This document shows, in pieces, positions 9,525 to 18,459 of a DNA stretch of 64,000 bases; positions within the stretch are counted from its first letter, which is position 1, and every line of letters begins with the position of its first letter. Location: the NCBI RefSeq assembly GCF_014695975.1, contig NZ_JACJPI010000081.1, positions 248,001 through 312,000 on the forward strand. Direction: 5' to 3'. Below the pieces are notes generated by a model that was not told the DNA's origin, searched no databases, and saw nothing but the letters and a program-made list of their open reading frames with translations. Origin of the DNA: Leptolyngbya sp. FACHB-321. Its GTDB lineage: Bacteria; Cyanobacteriota; Cyanobacteriia; Leptolyngbyales; Leptolyngbyaceae. Position numbers and translations under genes: made by a program.

Positions 9525-10592
9525 TTAGCTGATTTCGCCCAGCGATTGGATTTGGCGATCGGTATAGCCAGCGGCTTTTAACGGCTCAATGATATCAAGC
9601 TGTAAGTCAGGTACATAGCAAACGATTAGACTCGCTTCAGACTCTGGTACTAGTCGCACCTCACCGATGCCAGCAGGTAGAATGCAGGACTCTCCCTGTT
9701 GTAGCTGTTCGGTACCGTTCGCAAATTCTAGCTGCACTGGAGCACCCACATTGGATAAGGTGACGCAGCGCTGAGGATGAGAGGATTCAATGTAGGGTTC
9801 GGTTAGCGTCCAGCGTTCTAGGGCAAAGTAGGGTCCGGCACAGCAAAGAGTCCGTTGATTGCCGCCCGTCTCTAATGTTAAGCCTGGGTTAGGACGCGGT
9901 TGATAATGAGTTTTGAGTTCGTCTAATGCAGCGTTGATGTTGGCATACCACTGCTCCTGGTCATGCTGCTGACCGTATAAATCAGTAGGCATTACCATTT
10001 GACCGAGATCGGAGGTTTGCTGCACTTCAAACACGAGAGCGTCTGGTCCAAACGAATGAATAATGCCACCAGGAACGTAAATTGTATCGCCTGCTTGAAT
10101 CGGGTAGCGTGACATCACCGCGTCGTAATCCTGCGCGACGAAGGCGTCAAAGAGCTGCTGCCGCGAAAAATCGGCTTTCAGCCCTACCAAAATAGTTGCG
10201 CCGGGCGCTGCCCAAAGAATATGCCACGCTTCCGTTTTGCCATTTGGTTCGTGATGCACTCGTGCTGCCGTCTCATCATCTGCATGGAGATGCACAGGCA
10301 GCATATGAGACGCATCAATGAACTTCTCAAGTAGGGGGAAATGAGGACCACGCCAACCCTTGCCTACAAGTTCATCGGGATACGTCAGCGTTAAGTCATG
10401 TAGCGATCGCCCCACCAATGAGCCGTTCGTCACTGTCCCCGTAGTGTCACGATAATCGCTGATTTCCCAGGTTTCGGCAATAATGCCATCGGGCAGCCCC
10501 GGCTTATGAAGATGCTCTGGAATCAGCCGATCGCCAAAAACATAGTGTCGTATATGTGCCGTGAGTTTAAGTGGATACCAGTGCATTTGCAT
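9525..10592 (-). CDS. manA: Class I mannose-6-phosphate isomerase (ManA-like)
   Basis: A 355-residue cupin-fold sugar isomerase. WYPLKLTAHIRHYVFGDRL opens it, followed by ETWEISDY, the metal-binding PVHLHADDETAA near residues 98-109 and TEAWHI, as in type I phosphomannose isomerases. The second cupin is less conserved, as is common in this group. It interconverts fructose-6-phosphate and mannose-6-phosphate, feeding GDP-mannose and polysaccharide synthesis. It ends convergently with the L,D-transpeptidase gene, 60 bp away. The starting ATG at 10592 has a second ATG two codons later. Confidence 0.85.
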   Translation of the reverse strand: MQMHWYPLKLTAHIRHYVFGDRLIPEHLHKPGLPDGIIAETWEISDYRDTTGTVTNGSLVGRSLHDLTLTYPDELVGKGWRGPHFPLLEKFIDASHMLPVHLHADDETAARVHHEPNGKTEAWHILWAAPGATILVGLKADFSRQQLFDAFVAQDYDAVMSRYPIQAGDTIYVPGGIIHSFGPDALVFEVQQTSDLGQMVMPTDLYGQQHDQEQWYANINAALDELKTHYQPRPNPGLTLETGGNQRTLCCAGPYFALERWTLTEPYIESSHPQRCVTLSNVGAPVQLEFANGTEQLQQGESCILPAGIGEVRLVPESEASLIVCYVPDLQLDIIEPLKAAGYTDRQIQSLGEIS

Positions 10593-10689
10593 TGTCTGCT
10601 ATGAACGATCGGGACTAAAGATAGCCGCTCACTTCAGGCTATCTTACGCCTTGCTAAAGGTTTCATCGCGAGTGCGGATGGCTTCTAAT

Positions 10690-11946
10690 CTATGCCTTTT
10701 GATCGAGACGAATTGCTTGTTCCAGTGCCGTTTTTTCTCTTGTTCTAGCAGCATAGGGTTGCAGCTTGACAGCATCCCAGCCAGTAAGTAGCCGTAGATC
10801 GGTCAAGCTGATGCCTCGCATGAGTAGATCGATGCACCAGGTTTGCTGGGCTTGCTCGATCACAGGCGGTTTGCCATCTGGTGCCAGCAAGCCCTCCGCG
10901 ACCGTTTGCCAGAGTTGGCGCAGTTCACTTTCTGCTAGTGGCTGCTCTGCCTGGTTCAAGAACATGGCTGGCTGATTGTCCTTGCGGCTTCGGAGCCATT
11001 GAGTCAGGGGGTTGCGCGTGTAGGAGCCGTAGCGTTTGCCCATAATCCATTGATTGACAGGCACCTGGCGCATTGCTCCTTGAGTGATGTGCAGGCTTTG
11101 CTGATGCGGATCGCTGCTGTGGTGCGATCGTTCCAAGCGGCTTACCTCTGCCGGACTCAACCCAGCACCAAATAGAACGTAGACGATCGCATACTCCTGT
11201 AGCCCTAGCTTTTTGGCACGCTGCAAAAGGGCATGGACTAAGGGTGCAGGTAAATCGGCGATCGGTTCGGTGGCTATTGCAGGCTCTAGTACCTCTAGGC
11301 TTGCAAAGGGGACAAGGCCTGAAAAGGCTGGCGTTAGGTCTGATGAAGGCGATACTGCTCCTTGCAAAAACAGGGTCACCAAATTCTCTAGAAAATCGTC
11401 CCGATCGTGCCAAAGCTGGTGAAATTCGCTGGTGAATTCAATGACGGCATAGCCCAGCAGCATACCATTAAGTAAACTTGCTAGCTTTTCAGCGGGAAGA
11501 TGGGTGTTGAGCTGTCCCCGCTTGATTACCGTCTCAAAATATTTGGCAACATAGCGATTTGCCTGGGTAAAGCCCCGCCCGATCGCCTCTCGGTTTTTAG
11601 CGGGATATTGCCCTGCTTCGCCAACGACCGATCGCACTACCGCAGGCACCTGATCGATCGCGGCTAAACAGGCAGTTGCGTAGTCTTTGAGCGCCTGATA
11701 AATGCTACTAGTCTGATTTGCCTGCCGGATCAACGTTTGTCCTAGATCGGCGAAAACGCCAGCATCTTCAATCACTGCCAGCAGCAGCCCATGCTTGTTA
11801 CCAAAATGGCGGAATAAGGTCACTTCATTGACTTCCGCCAATTCCGCTATTTGGCGCGTGGTGGTATCGGTTACACCCTGAACGGCAAACAACTCTAACG
11901 CGGCATGAATTAAACGCTGTCGAGTTGGGTTTCGTTGAGCAGGCAT
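10690..11946 (-). CDS. TetR-family regulator fused to a degenerate tyrosine-recombinase-like domain
   Basis: A 418-residue protein, about twice the usual TetR length. Residues 1-55 form the TetR helix-turn-helix (TTRQIAELAEVNEVTLFRHF) and residues to about 195 a TetR-type helical ligand/dimer domain. From about 220 the sequence follows the tyrosine-recombinase catalytic fold: VLFGAGLSPAEVSRL at the position of the first catalytic Arg (Ser here), a beta-rich SLHITQ..VPVNQ stretch, and LLMRGISLTDLRLLTGWD with PYA at the end. The catalytic Arg and the His-x-x-Arg are missing; Trp and Tyr equivalents remain, so it should be inactive. ATG 11946 is preferred to TTG 11952. It is divergent from desC, with an operator 9 bp upstream of its start. 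Confidence 0.85.
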   Translation of the reverse strand: MPAQRNPTRQRLIHAALELFAVQGVTDTTTRQIAELAEVNEVTLFRHFGNKHGLLLAVIEDAGVFADLGQTLIRQANQTSSIYQALKDYATACLAAIDQVPAVVRSVVGEAGQYPAKNREAIGRGFTQANRYVAKYFETVIKRGQLNTHLPAEKLASLLNGMLLGYAVIEFTSEFHQLWHDRDDFLENLVTLFLQGAVSPSSDLTPAFSGLVPFASLEVLEPAIATEPIADLPAPLVHALLQRAKKLGLQEYAIVYVLFGAGLSPAEVSRLERSHHSSDPHQQSLHITQGAMRQVPVNQWIMGKRYGSYTRNPLTQWLRSRKDNQPAMFLNQAEQPLAESELRQLWQTVAEGLLAPDGKPPVIEQAQQTWCIDLLMRGISLTDLRLLTGWDAVKLQPYAARTREKTALEQAIRLDQKA

Positions 11947-11954
11947 GGGCAAAA

Positions 11955-12017
11955 TGTAAGTAACACTTGCAATATTTAGAGTTCGCTGTTAGGCTACAGG
12001 TGTAAGTAACACTTGCA
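11955..12017. promoter_or_regulatory. Two identical 17-bp operators in the tetR-desC intergenic region
   Basis: TGTAAGTAACACTTGCA occurs exactly at 11955-11971 and again at 12001-12017. Each copy is an imperfect palindrome, TGYAAGT-N3-ACTTRCA, of the size bound by TetR dimers. The 46-bp spacing is about 4.4 helical turns. The first copy ends 8 bp before the regulator's ATG, suggesting autorepression; both lie upstream of desC (start 12185). Confidence 0.75.
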
Positions 12018-12184
12018 TTCTTCTACTGTAATCGTTTCTTTGGCAAACGAGCCACTGGCTCATCGTTGCGGAGCGTCTCGCTACTGGAGGACCGTTGTCC
12101 TGAAAGACAGTTGCTAGAGAGCTAGCCTGCCAAGATTGCCTCGTCGGAAACTGGTTTGTTTTGGTCATCTCGCAAAGGACTTTC

Positions 12185-13030
12185 ATGACTTCTACTTCTC
12201 TTGAAACTGCCGCCGAAAGTAAGCAACCGCTAGCCCTCAGTTGGGTAAATGTGGTGTTTTTTGGAGCGTTTCACGCACTGGCTCTATTGGCACCGTGGTT
12301 TTTCTCCTGGTCGGCATTGGGGACGGCTATCTTTCTCCACTGGCTGTTCGGTAGTATTGGCATTTGCCTGGGCTACCACCGTCTGTTAACGCACCGTAGT
12401 TTCCAGGTGCCCAAGTGGCTGGAACGGACGATTACGCTCATTGGTGCCCTGGCGCTACAGGGTGGTCCAACCTTTTGGGTCGCTGGACACCGGATGCACC
12501 ACCTGTACACCGAAGATAACGAAAAAGACCCCTACTCTGCTCAGAAGGGTTTTTGGTGGAGCCACATGATGTGGTTGTTCTACCCGCAAGCGCGCTTTTT
12601 CGATCGCGAGTCGTATCGGCAGTTTGCACCAGACATTGATAAAGATCCGTTTTACCGCTTTTTAGATCGCTACTTTTTGTTGCTTCAGGTGCCTGTAGGC
12701 GTAACGCTTTACCTGTTGGGCGGGTGGTCGTTTGTCATCTACGGTGTGTTTCTAAGAGCGGTCTTGCTCTGGCATAGTACCTGGTTAATTAACTCAGCAA
12801 GCCACATGAGCGGCTATCGTACCTTTGAGCCTGAAGATAACTCTCGCAACCTTTGGTGGGCAGCCATTCTGACCTATGGCGAAGGCTGGCACAATAACCA
12901 CCATGCTTACCCCAATGTGGCAAAAGCAGGGCTGAAATGGTGGGAAATTGATATGACCTGGTGGTCGATCGCTGTTCTCAAACGTTTGGGTCTGGCAAAG
13001 AGAGTTGTCATGCCGCAGCAAACTAATTGA
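12185..13030 (+). CDS. desC: Acyl-lipid Δ9 fatty acid desaturase (DesC type)
   Basis: A 281-residue membrane di-iron desaturase. The three His boxes are present: HRLLTH (about residue 65), HRMHH (about 101) and HNNHH (about 236), with hydrophobic segments between them. This is the Δ9 acyl-CoA/acyl-lipid group; cyanobacterial members introduce the first double bond into membrane lipid acyl chains. ATG 12185 is preceded by AAAGGA at good spacing, so the upstream eight codons in frame are excluded. The divergent TetR-fusion gene and the paired operators suggest control of desaturation. Confidence 0.93.
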   Translation: MTSTSLETAAESKQPLALSWVNVVFFGAFHALALLAPWFFSWSALGTAIFLHWLFGSIGICLGYHRLLTHRSFQVPKWLERTITLIGALALQGGPTFWVAGHRMHHLYTEDNEKDPYSAQKGFWWSHMMWLFYPQARFFDRESYRQFAPDIDKDPFYRFLDRYFLLLQVPVGVTLYLLGGWSFVIYGVFLRAVLLWHSTWLINSASHMSGYRTFEPEDNSRNLWWAAILTYGEGWHNNHHAYPNVAKAGLKWWEIDMTWWSIAVLKRLGLAKRVVMPQQTN

Positions 13031-13075
13031 TTCAGTCGGCTTCATTCAGCAAGTTAATTGGTTGATGATGCCAAA

Positions 13076-13115
13076 AGAGAGAGGGCGATCGTACTGCGAT
13101 CGCCCTCTCTCTTCG
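13076..13115. terminator. Bidirectional terminator with a HIP1-containing stem
   Basis: A perfect 16-bp stem (13076-13091 with 13097-13112) around a 5-base loop TACTG, lying between the convergent desC and rpe genes. The stem includes GGGCGATCG and its complement, so a HIP1-type core is built into each arm. A T-rich tail is weak on the plus side. Confidence 0.75.
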
Positions 13116-13146
13116 TTTATGCCGTTGTGCCATTAATGGACAGGTT

Positions 13147-13857
13147 CTAGACCGTTGCCAACTCCGGAGTGGGGCGCTTGCTGTTACGGATGCCTGCGAT
13201 TGCTTCAGCGTAATCGGGTGCATTGAAGACAGCAGAGCCAGCGACGATCGCATTCGCTCCTGCTTCTATAACCTGCCAGGTATTGTTAGCTTTCAAACCA
13301 CCATCAACCTCAATCCAGGGATCAAGTCCGCGTTCATCGCATATTTGGCGCAGCTTGCGGATTTTGGGCAGAACACCAGGGATAAAGCTCTGTCCGCCAA
13401 AGCCAGGGTTGACGCTCATGATCAGCACCAGATCGCATAGATCCAGCACATGTTCGATGAGTTCGAGCGGGCTGCCGGGGTTCAGTACAACGCCTGCTTT
13501 CTTGCCCAGTTCTTTGATTTGTCCCAACGTGCGGTGCAGGTGCGGCGACGCATTGTGTTCGCAGTGGACGTAGATGTGGTCAGCTCCGGCTTTCGCAAAG
13601 TCCTCAACGTACTTTTCTGGTTCCACAATCATCAGGTGGACATCGAGCGGCTTCTGCGTCACAGGGCGAATTGCTTCTACAATCAACGGTCCGATCGTTA
13701 TATTAGGAACAAACCGACCATCCATCACATCGACATGAATCCAATCTGCTCCGGCAGCGTCGATCGCGCGAATTTCTTCACCTAAACGGCTGAAGTCGGC
13801 TGATAGAATCGAGGGAGCAATGACAATCGGTTTTTGACTGGATGGCGTTTGGGTCAT
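13147..13857 (-). CDS. rpe: Ribulose-phosphate 3-epimerase
   Basis: A 236-residue TIM-barrel enzyme with the family signatures [10 protein letters not shown] at the start, [20 protein letters not shown], and [12 protein letters not shown], all carrying the metal and phosphate-binding residues. It interconverts ribulose-5-phosphate and xylulose-5-phosphate in the Calvin cycle and pentose phosphate pathway. Length is normal for the family. It is convergent with desC and ends 32 bp from the shared terminator. Confidence 0.95.
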   Translation of the reverse strand: MTQTPSSQKPIVIAPSILSADFSRLGEEIRAIDAAGADWIHVDVMDGRFVPNITIGPLIVEAIRPVTQKPLDVHLMIVEPEKYVEDFAKAGADHIYVHCEHNASPHLHRTLGQIKELGKKAGVVLNPGSPLELIEHVLDLCDLVLIMSVNPGFGGQSFIPGVLPKIRKLRQICDERGLDPWIEVDGGLKANNTWQVIEAGANAIVAGSAVFNAPDYAEAIAGIRNSKRPTPELATV

Positions 13858-13942
13858 GGCTGGGTGGTTCTCCTAGCAGCGCTGTATTGTAGTTAGTTTA
13901 ACAAACTGTGATTCAAGTCCCTCATCTTGTGGAGAAACCTTC

Positions 13943-15664
13943 GTGATGCGGCGGCAAGTTTTGAGGCAACCTGCTCTTAGCCAACACCTTCTGAGACCGC
14001 TAACCTGGGTTGCTGGAGGCTTCAGCACGATCGCGCTAAGTACGATCGCACTAAGTGCAACAGCAGGAACCGATGACTTTTTGCAGTCAAGCTCGGTTGG
14101 TGCTGCTGGTATTGATGCACTGCGGCTGCACGCTCCCCCTTACAACTTAATTGGGCGCAAAATTGCGATCGGGCAGGTAGAAATTGGTCGTCCTGGTCAG
14201 TTTGGCGTTGACAAAGCAGTAACCCAAAATCAGGCTGTGCCGTTGACGCGGGTGTTTTTTCGCGATGCGCCTGCCCGTATTAACACGAATGTTGACAGTC
14301 ATGCGCAACATGTTGCCAGTATTATGATTGGCGCTGTGAAAGGTCTGCGGGGTGTGGCTCCGGGTGCACGGCTGTATTCATCAGCGGCAGGCACGCCTAA
14401 GCGCTACGGTCAACCCGAAGAATGTCTTTCAGCGCAGTACATAGCGGAGCAGAATGGCGGTGATGTCCGGGCAATTAACTTCAGTTTTGGTGAAGCGCTA
14501 CGTCAAGATCCACGCCCCAACCCACTGCTAGACGGCAACGCACTGCTGACTCAGTGCATCGACTGGTCTACCCGCATTCACAACGTGCTGTATGTTGTTG
14601 CTGGCAACCAGGGCAAGGGCGGCATTTCGATTCCAACCGACAACTTTAACGGCATCAACGTTGCATTTACGACGCGGCTGGAAGGGATTTTTCGCAAGCT
14701 GGATTTTGCCAATTTGGGCGATGCATCAGGGTCAGGGGCGGCGATCGCAGGCATTGAAACAAACGTGGGTGCTCGACGCGCGATTGGGTTAGTGGCTCCT
14801 GGCAATGATGTAAGTCTCGTGGCGCTAAATGGGAATTTGACGACCTCCAGCGGCACCAGTTTTGCGGCTCCCCATGTAACGGCAACGGTAGCGCTGCTGC
14901 AAGAGTACGGCGATCGTCAGCTGCGCGTTAGCTGCAAACAGCCTGGATGTAGCCTACCCTGGACGCTAGATGCCCGGCGGGCACAGGTAATGAAAGCTGT
15001 CTTGCTTAACTCAGCCGATAAAATTCAGGATGCAGGCGACGGTTTAGCGCTTGGCATGAGCCGTACCATTCTTGACAAAAACAATCGTAGTTGGGTCGAG
15101 TCGGATGCGTACCGCGATCGTAGCCTGCCGCTGAACACGCAAATGGGGGTCGGGCAACTCAATGCTTTTCGCGCTTATCAGCAGTTTAGCCCCGGACAAT
15201 ACAGCCCAGAAACAACTGTTCCGGCGATCGGGTGGGACTATCGCACGGTCGGAGTAACGGTTCAAGGCGAAGGGATGAAGGCTAACAACGTAGAAGCAGA
15301 AGCACCACTGTTTCAGGATTATGTGCTGGAGAAGCCGTTACAGAAGGGCAGCTATGTTTCAGCGACATTAGTGTGGCATCGCCTGGTGGAACTGGTAGAC
15401 AAAAACAACAACGGGGAGTTTGATTTGGAAGAGAGCTTTCGCGATCGTGGTTTAAACACGCTGACTCTCTACCTGATGCGTGCCGATGACAACGATATCA
15501 AGCAAAGCCTATGGTCATCCATTAGCGATGTCGATAGTGTGCAGCATCTCTTTCATCCAGTGCCCGCTACGGGACGCTACAAAATCCGCGTCCAGTTTCA
15601 GCGCCAGGCCAATGACCCAATCCAGCCCTATGCCGTCGCCTGGTGGACAGTACCAGCGCGGTAA
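13943..15664 (+). CDS. Exported S8-family (subtilisin-like) peptidase with Glu at the catalytic Asp position
   Basis: A 573-residue protein with an N-terminal hydrophobic signal region (GGFSTIALSTIALSATAG). The catalytic His (SHAQHVASI, about residue 119), oxyanion Asn (VVAGNQG) and Ser (GTSFAAPHV, about 305) are clear. The first catalytic position, usually Asp-x-Gly, reads IGQVEIGRPG, with Glu near residue 79. The C-terminal 200 residues form a beta-rich accessory domain. It probably acts in the periplasm or outside the cell. GTG 13943 and ATG 13946 are both possible after the GGAG at 13931-13934. Confidence 0.85.
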   Translation: MMRRQVLRQPALSQHLLRPLTWVAGGFSTIALSTIALSATAGTDDFLQSSSVGAAGIDALRLHAPPYNLIGRKIAIGQVEIGRPGQFGVDKAVTQNQAVPLTRVFFRDAPARINTNVDSHAQHVASIMIGAVKGLRGVAPGARLYSSAAGTPKRYGQPEECLSAQYIAEQNGGDVRAINFSFGEALRQDPRPNPLLDGNALLTQCIDWSTRIHNVLYVVAGNQGKGGISIPTDNFNGINVAFTTRLEGIFRKLDFANLGDASGSGAAIAGIETNVGARRAIGLVAPGNDVSLVALNGNLTTSSGTSFAAPHVTATVALLQEYGDRQLRVSCKQPGCSLPWTLDARRAQVMKAVLLNSADKIQDAGDGLALGMSRTILDKNNRSWVESDAYRDRSLPLNTQMGVGQLNAFRAYQQFSPGQYSPETTVPAIGWDYRTVGVTVQGEGMKANNVEAEAPLFQDYVLEKPLQKGSYVSATLVWHRLVELVDKNNNGEFDLEESFRDRGLNTLTLYLMRADDNDIKQSLWSSISDVDSVQHLFHPVPATGRYKIRVQFQRQANDPIQPYAVAWWTVPAR

Positions 15665-15793
15665 AGCCTCTTTTCAACCGGTCAGCCGTTTTTGTCAACA
15701 GCGAAGGCGATGTCAACCTTAAGGTGATGTAACCCTGGTCAAAGCTCCAAAAGAAGCTGCTCTCTTAGTGCTGAGCGGAATTACTGATACCGG

Positions 15794-17269
15794 TTAATGA
15801 CTCTGTGGTAAAACCGTTGCGAGATTCAAGTGCGGTTCAACGGCATCTGCCAGGGCATTCAGCATCAGTTCGCGCTGTTCTCGGTAATTGGGTACGCCGG
15901 TTGGCAGCGACTTTAAGCCGCGCTGCTGGCGTAAACGGTTGAGCCAGGCACGTCGCCAGGGACCGTTGTCAAAGATGCCGTGCAGATACGCACCCCAAAC
16001 TGACTGGGTTTCATCCACTACGCCAAGATTGGGATCATCAAAGAGCAACTGGATCGTTTCGCCTTCAATGAGGCGCGTCCTGCCCTGGTGAATTTCATAA
16101 CCTGCGACCGGTAGCCCTTCTTGCGGAAAATTGGAGGTCACCTGTCGCTGGCGGGCAATTTTTTGTCCAGCAATGACGGTTTTCAGCGGAAGTAGCCCTA
16201 GCCCTTTAAAGCGTCCTTCCTGCCCTTCGATGCCTTCTGGATCTGCCAGGATTTTGCCCAACATTTGGTAGCCGCCGCAGATGCCCAGCACAGTGCCGCC
16301 TGCTGCGACGTAGTTCTGAATTTCTTCTGCCATGCCAGCTTTATGCAGCACGATGAGGTCAGCGATCGTCGTTTTGGAGCCAGGAATAATCACCGCATCA
16401 GGGTAACCCAACGGTTGTTTCGGGTTGATGTATTTTACTGAAACTGTAGGTTCTGCCTCCAGTGGGTCGAAGTCAGTAAAGTTTGAAATGCGGGGCAAGC
16501 GGATGACAGCAATATTGAGGTCGGCAGTGGGATTGCTGGCACGACCGTCAATGATGCTTAACGAATCTTCGGCTGGGAAACTCTGATCTAACCAGGGAAT
16601 CACACCAATGACGGGAATACCCGTGCGCTCTTGCAGCCAGTCGATGCCAGATTGGAGCAACGATCGCTGTCCCCTAAACTTGTTGATGACAACCCCTTTG
16701 ATCAGGGCACGCTCATCGTCATCTAACAGTTCCAGCGTGCCTACAACGTGAGCAAAGGCACCACCACGATCGATATCTACAACCAGAATCGTGGGCGCAT
16801 TCAAATGCTTGGCGATCCGCATATTGGTGAGATCGCGATGCTTGAGGTTAATTTCTGCCGGACTGCCAGCACCTTCGCAAACCAACAGATCAAACTCTTC
16901 ACTTAAGCGACGCAGAGATTCTTCGATCGCCTGCCAGCCCATGTCAAAATATTCTTCGTAATACTCTGCGGCTCCTACTTTGCCAACGGCTTTGCCTTTA
17001 ATGATGACTTGGGAAGTCATATCGCCCTGGGGCTTCAGCAGAATGGGGTTCATTTCAACCCAGGGAGAAATCCCAGCCGCCCATGCCTGCACTGCCTGAG
17101 CGTGACCAATCTCACCACCGCTAGCAGTGACATAGGCATTAAGCGCCATGTTTTGCCCTTTAAACGGCGCCACTCGCCAGCCGCGACGGTTGAGAATACG
17201 ACAAATGGCAGCCGTTAACAGCGATTTTCCTGCGTGAGACGTGGTGCCCACGACCATAATGGCTTTCAT
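15794..17269 (-). CDS. cobQ: Cobyric acid synthase CobQ
   Basis: A 491-residue glutamine-dependent amidotransferase. The N-terminal dethiobiotin-synthetase-like domain starts with the P-loop VGTTSHAGKS and keeps PFKGQNMALNA; the C-terminal class I glutaminase-like domain has LGICGGYQMLG (nucleophile Cys near residue 330) and YLHGIFDN. It amidates side chains of adenosyl-cobyrinic acid a,c-diamide in cobalamin synthesis. No other cobalamin gene is adjacent, and I see no cobalamin riboswitch upstream. Confidence 0.95.
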   Translation of the reverse strand: MKAIMVVGTTSHAGKSLLTAAICRILNRRGWRVAPFKGQNMALNAYVTASGGEIGHAQAVQAWAAGISPWVEMNPILLKPQGDMTSQVIIKGKAVGKVGAAEYYEEYFDMGWQAIEESLRRLSEEFDLLVCEGAGSPAEINLKHRDLTNMRIAKHLNAPTILVVDIDRGGAFAHVVGTLELLDDDERALIKGVVINKFRGQRSLLQSGIDWLQERTGIPVIGVIPWLDQSFPAEDSLSIIDGRASNPTADLNIAVIRLPRISNFTDFDPLEAEPTVSVKYINPKQPLGYPDAVIIPGSKTTIADLIVLHKAGMAEEIQNYVAAGGTVLGICGGYQMLGKILADPEGIEGQEGRFKGLGLLPLKTVIAGQKIARQRQVTSNFPQEGLPVAGYEIHQGRTRLIEGETIQLLFDDPNLGVVDETQSVWGAYLHGIFDNGPWRRAWLNRLRQQRGLKSLPTGVPNYREQRELMLNALADAVEPHLNLATVLPQSH

Positions 17270-17412
17270 GCAAGATTCCCTTGAAACGTTGTGAAGGATA
17301 AAGGATGAAGGCTGAGGGATGAAAAACTACTAGAGTTGTTTTGTTTAGATCTTCGCAACGTATAAGTGGTCAGCAATGCGTTCAGGTCCTCCTTCATCTC
17401 TCAGCCTTAAAC

Positions 17413-17820
17413 TTAAATGGGCAGCCGAAACCAACGATTCCAGGCATGGTGTAGGCGATCGCTAAACGTCGGTGTCATGCGTACAGATCCTTGCTCCTGC
17501 CATTTTTGTACCAGTTGGCGACCCAGCGGTGTGACTCGAAAACTGTCTGTTAACCCCTGTCCATCCACTTCTCGCCGTAGTAGACCAACCTGAATTAACC
17601 AGAGCAGCTCTGCCTCTGCAATTAGCTCAGAGAGAGGAGCCTGGGTGTAACCATGTTTCAGCCCAGCCTGCCCCGTGATTGCGTTTAACGAAACACTTTG
17701 CTGCACCATTGTGTTGTACAACGTGAGCTGAAAGGGCGCACATCGCATCGCTCGTTCTGCTCGCAACACGGTGCGATCGGGGTAATCAATTGTTTTGCGA
17801 GTGCTAGATGTGGCAGTCAT
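17413..17820 (-). CDS. Conserved cyanobacterial protein (Npun_F0494-like family)
   Basis: A 135-residue soluble protein. It has the pattern I associate with the Npun_F0494 family: RTVLRAERAMRCAPFQLTLY near residue 17, a central ITGQAGLKHGYT segment, then WLIQVGLLRREVDGQGLTDSFR with TPLGRQL. The middle and C-terminal parts could form a winged-helix-like fold, but I do not assign a function. It lies upstream of cobQ on the same strand, 143 bp away. Confidence 0.8.
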   Translation of the reverse strand: MTATSSTRKTIDYPDRTVLRAERAMRCAPFQLTLYNTMVQQSVSLNAITGQAGLKHGYTQAPLSELIAEAELLWLIQVGLLRREVDGQGLTDSFRVTPLGRQLVQKWQEQGSVRMTPTFSDRLHHAWNRWFRLPI

Positions 17821-18459
17821 CGCAGTTAAAGCTCCTTGCTGTTAAAAATCCAGGTAGGAGTAGGCGCATCCTAAAGTAAGCAAAGGTTTAACGGTTGCTT
17901 GCTGTCTCCATAGTATGCGTTTTATTTGCGTCCCGCATAGATATACAACTAGAGGTTGCTGTCTAACACAAGACCTGGCTGAACTTAATCAGTGAGAGTT
18001 CGGGGAGCGATCGAGGCAATTTAGTTACCTTTGATACATCTTTTCTTAATCTGCATTGCTAAAAGTAAGCTCATGGCTTTGCTATTGGCATTGAGCTTTC
18101 AGCAAGTGGCTCTGTGTTGACGCGATTGATGGGGGCATTAACTGACGGTTTTCTGAGTGAGCTGGAGTACTTAGAGCAACGGTTTAGTCAGGTAGCAAGT
18201 GATCAGGGGGCTAAACAATTTAACCGCCTCTAGGGTTCCAGTCTAAGCACCTCGCTTAGATGATCGGTCTGAGAGAGGCAAGCTGCTGAAAAGGCATCTT
18301 TTGATAAAAGTTGTCTGGTAGTTACACGGCGGGATCAAAGCCCGGGAGAAACAGGTAGCCAGGTGCAATGGCGACTGTACTTCTGGGCTTTTTGCTGATG
18401 TTGCCTTTTTTCTGGTCGAAAATAATTTGTCAATGGTTAGTTTTTCTGTAAGGAATGAA
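17821..18459. other. Long leader and promoter region of the ABC importer operon
   Basis: The first 400 bp hold the promoter of the operon by position and a 34-codon frame (18129-18233) without a ribosome binding site. The rest is the guanidine-I riboswitch and its terminator. No other gene is visible. Confidence 0.6.
18226..18393 (+). ncRNA. Guanidine-I (ykkC) riboswitch with terminator expression platform
   Basis: The two conserved ykkC elements are present in order. CTCTAGGGTTCC (from 18227 on) opens a helix closed by GCCTC (18226-18230) and GAGGC (18275-18279), with an internal hairpin TCTAAGC/GCTTAGA (242-248 with 254-260 of this kilobase) and GGTCTGAGAGAG before closure. About 50 bases later comes ACACGGCGGGATCAAAGC and then CCGGGAGA (18324-18349). 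Downstream, GGGCTT with T5 (18385-18393) can pair with AAGCCC inside the aptamer, giving a terminator that ligand binding would prevent: an ON switch. It lies 67 bp before the ABC importer genes. The sequence looks like the guanidine class rather than the ppGpp or PRPP subtypes, but subtype rests on few positions. Confidence 0.85.

Noticed and set aside
17270-17412. Cobalamin riboswitch upstream of cobQ
   Set aside because: The spacer is too short and lacks the B12-box consensus.
18129-18233. 34-codon plus-strand frame just before the riboswitch
   Set aside because: No ribosome binding site, and its end overlaps the riboswitch closing helix.
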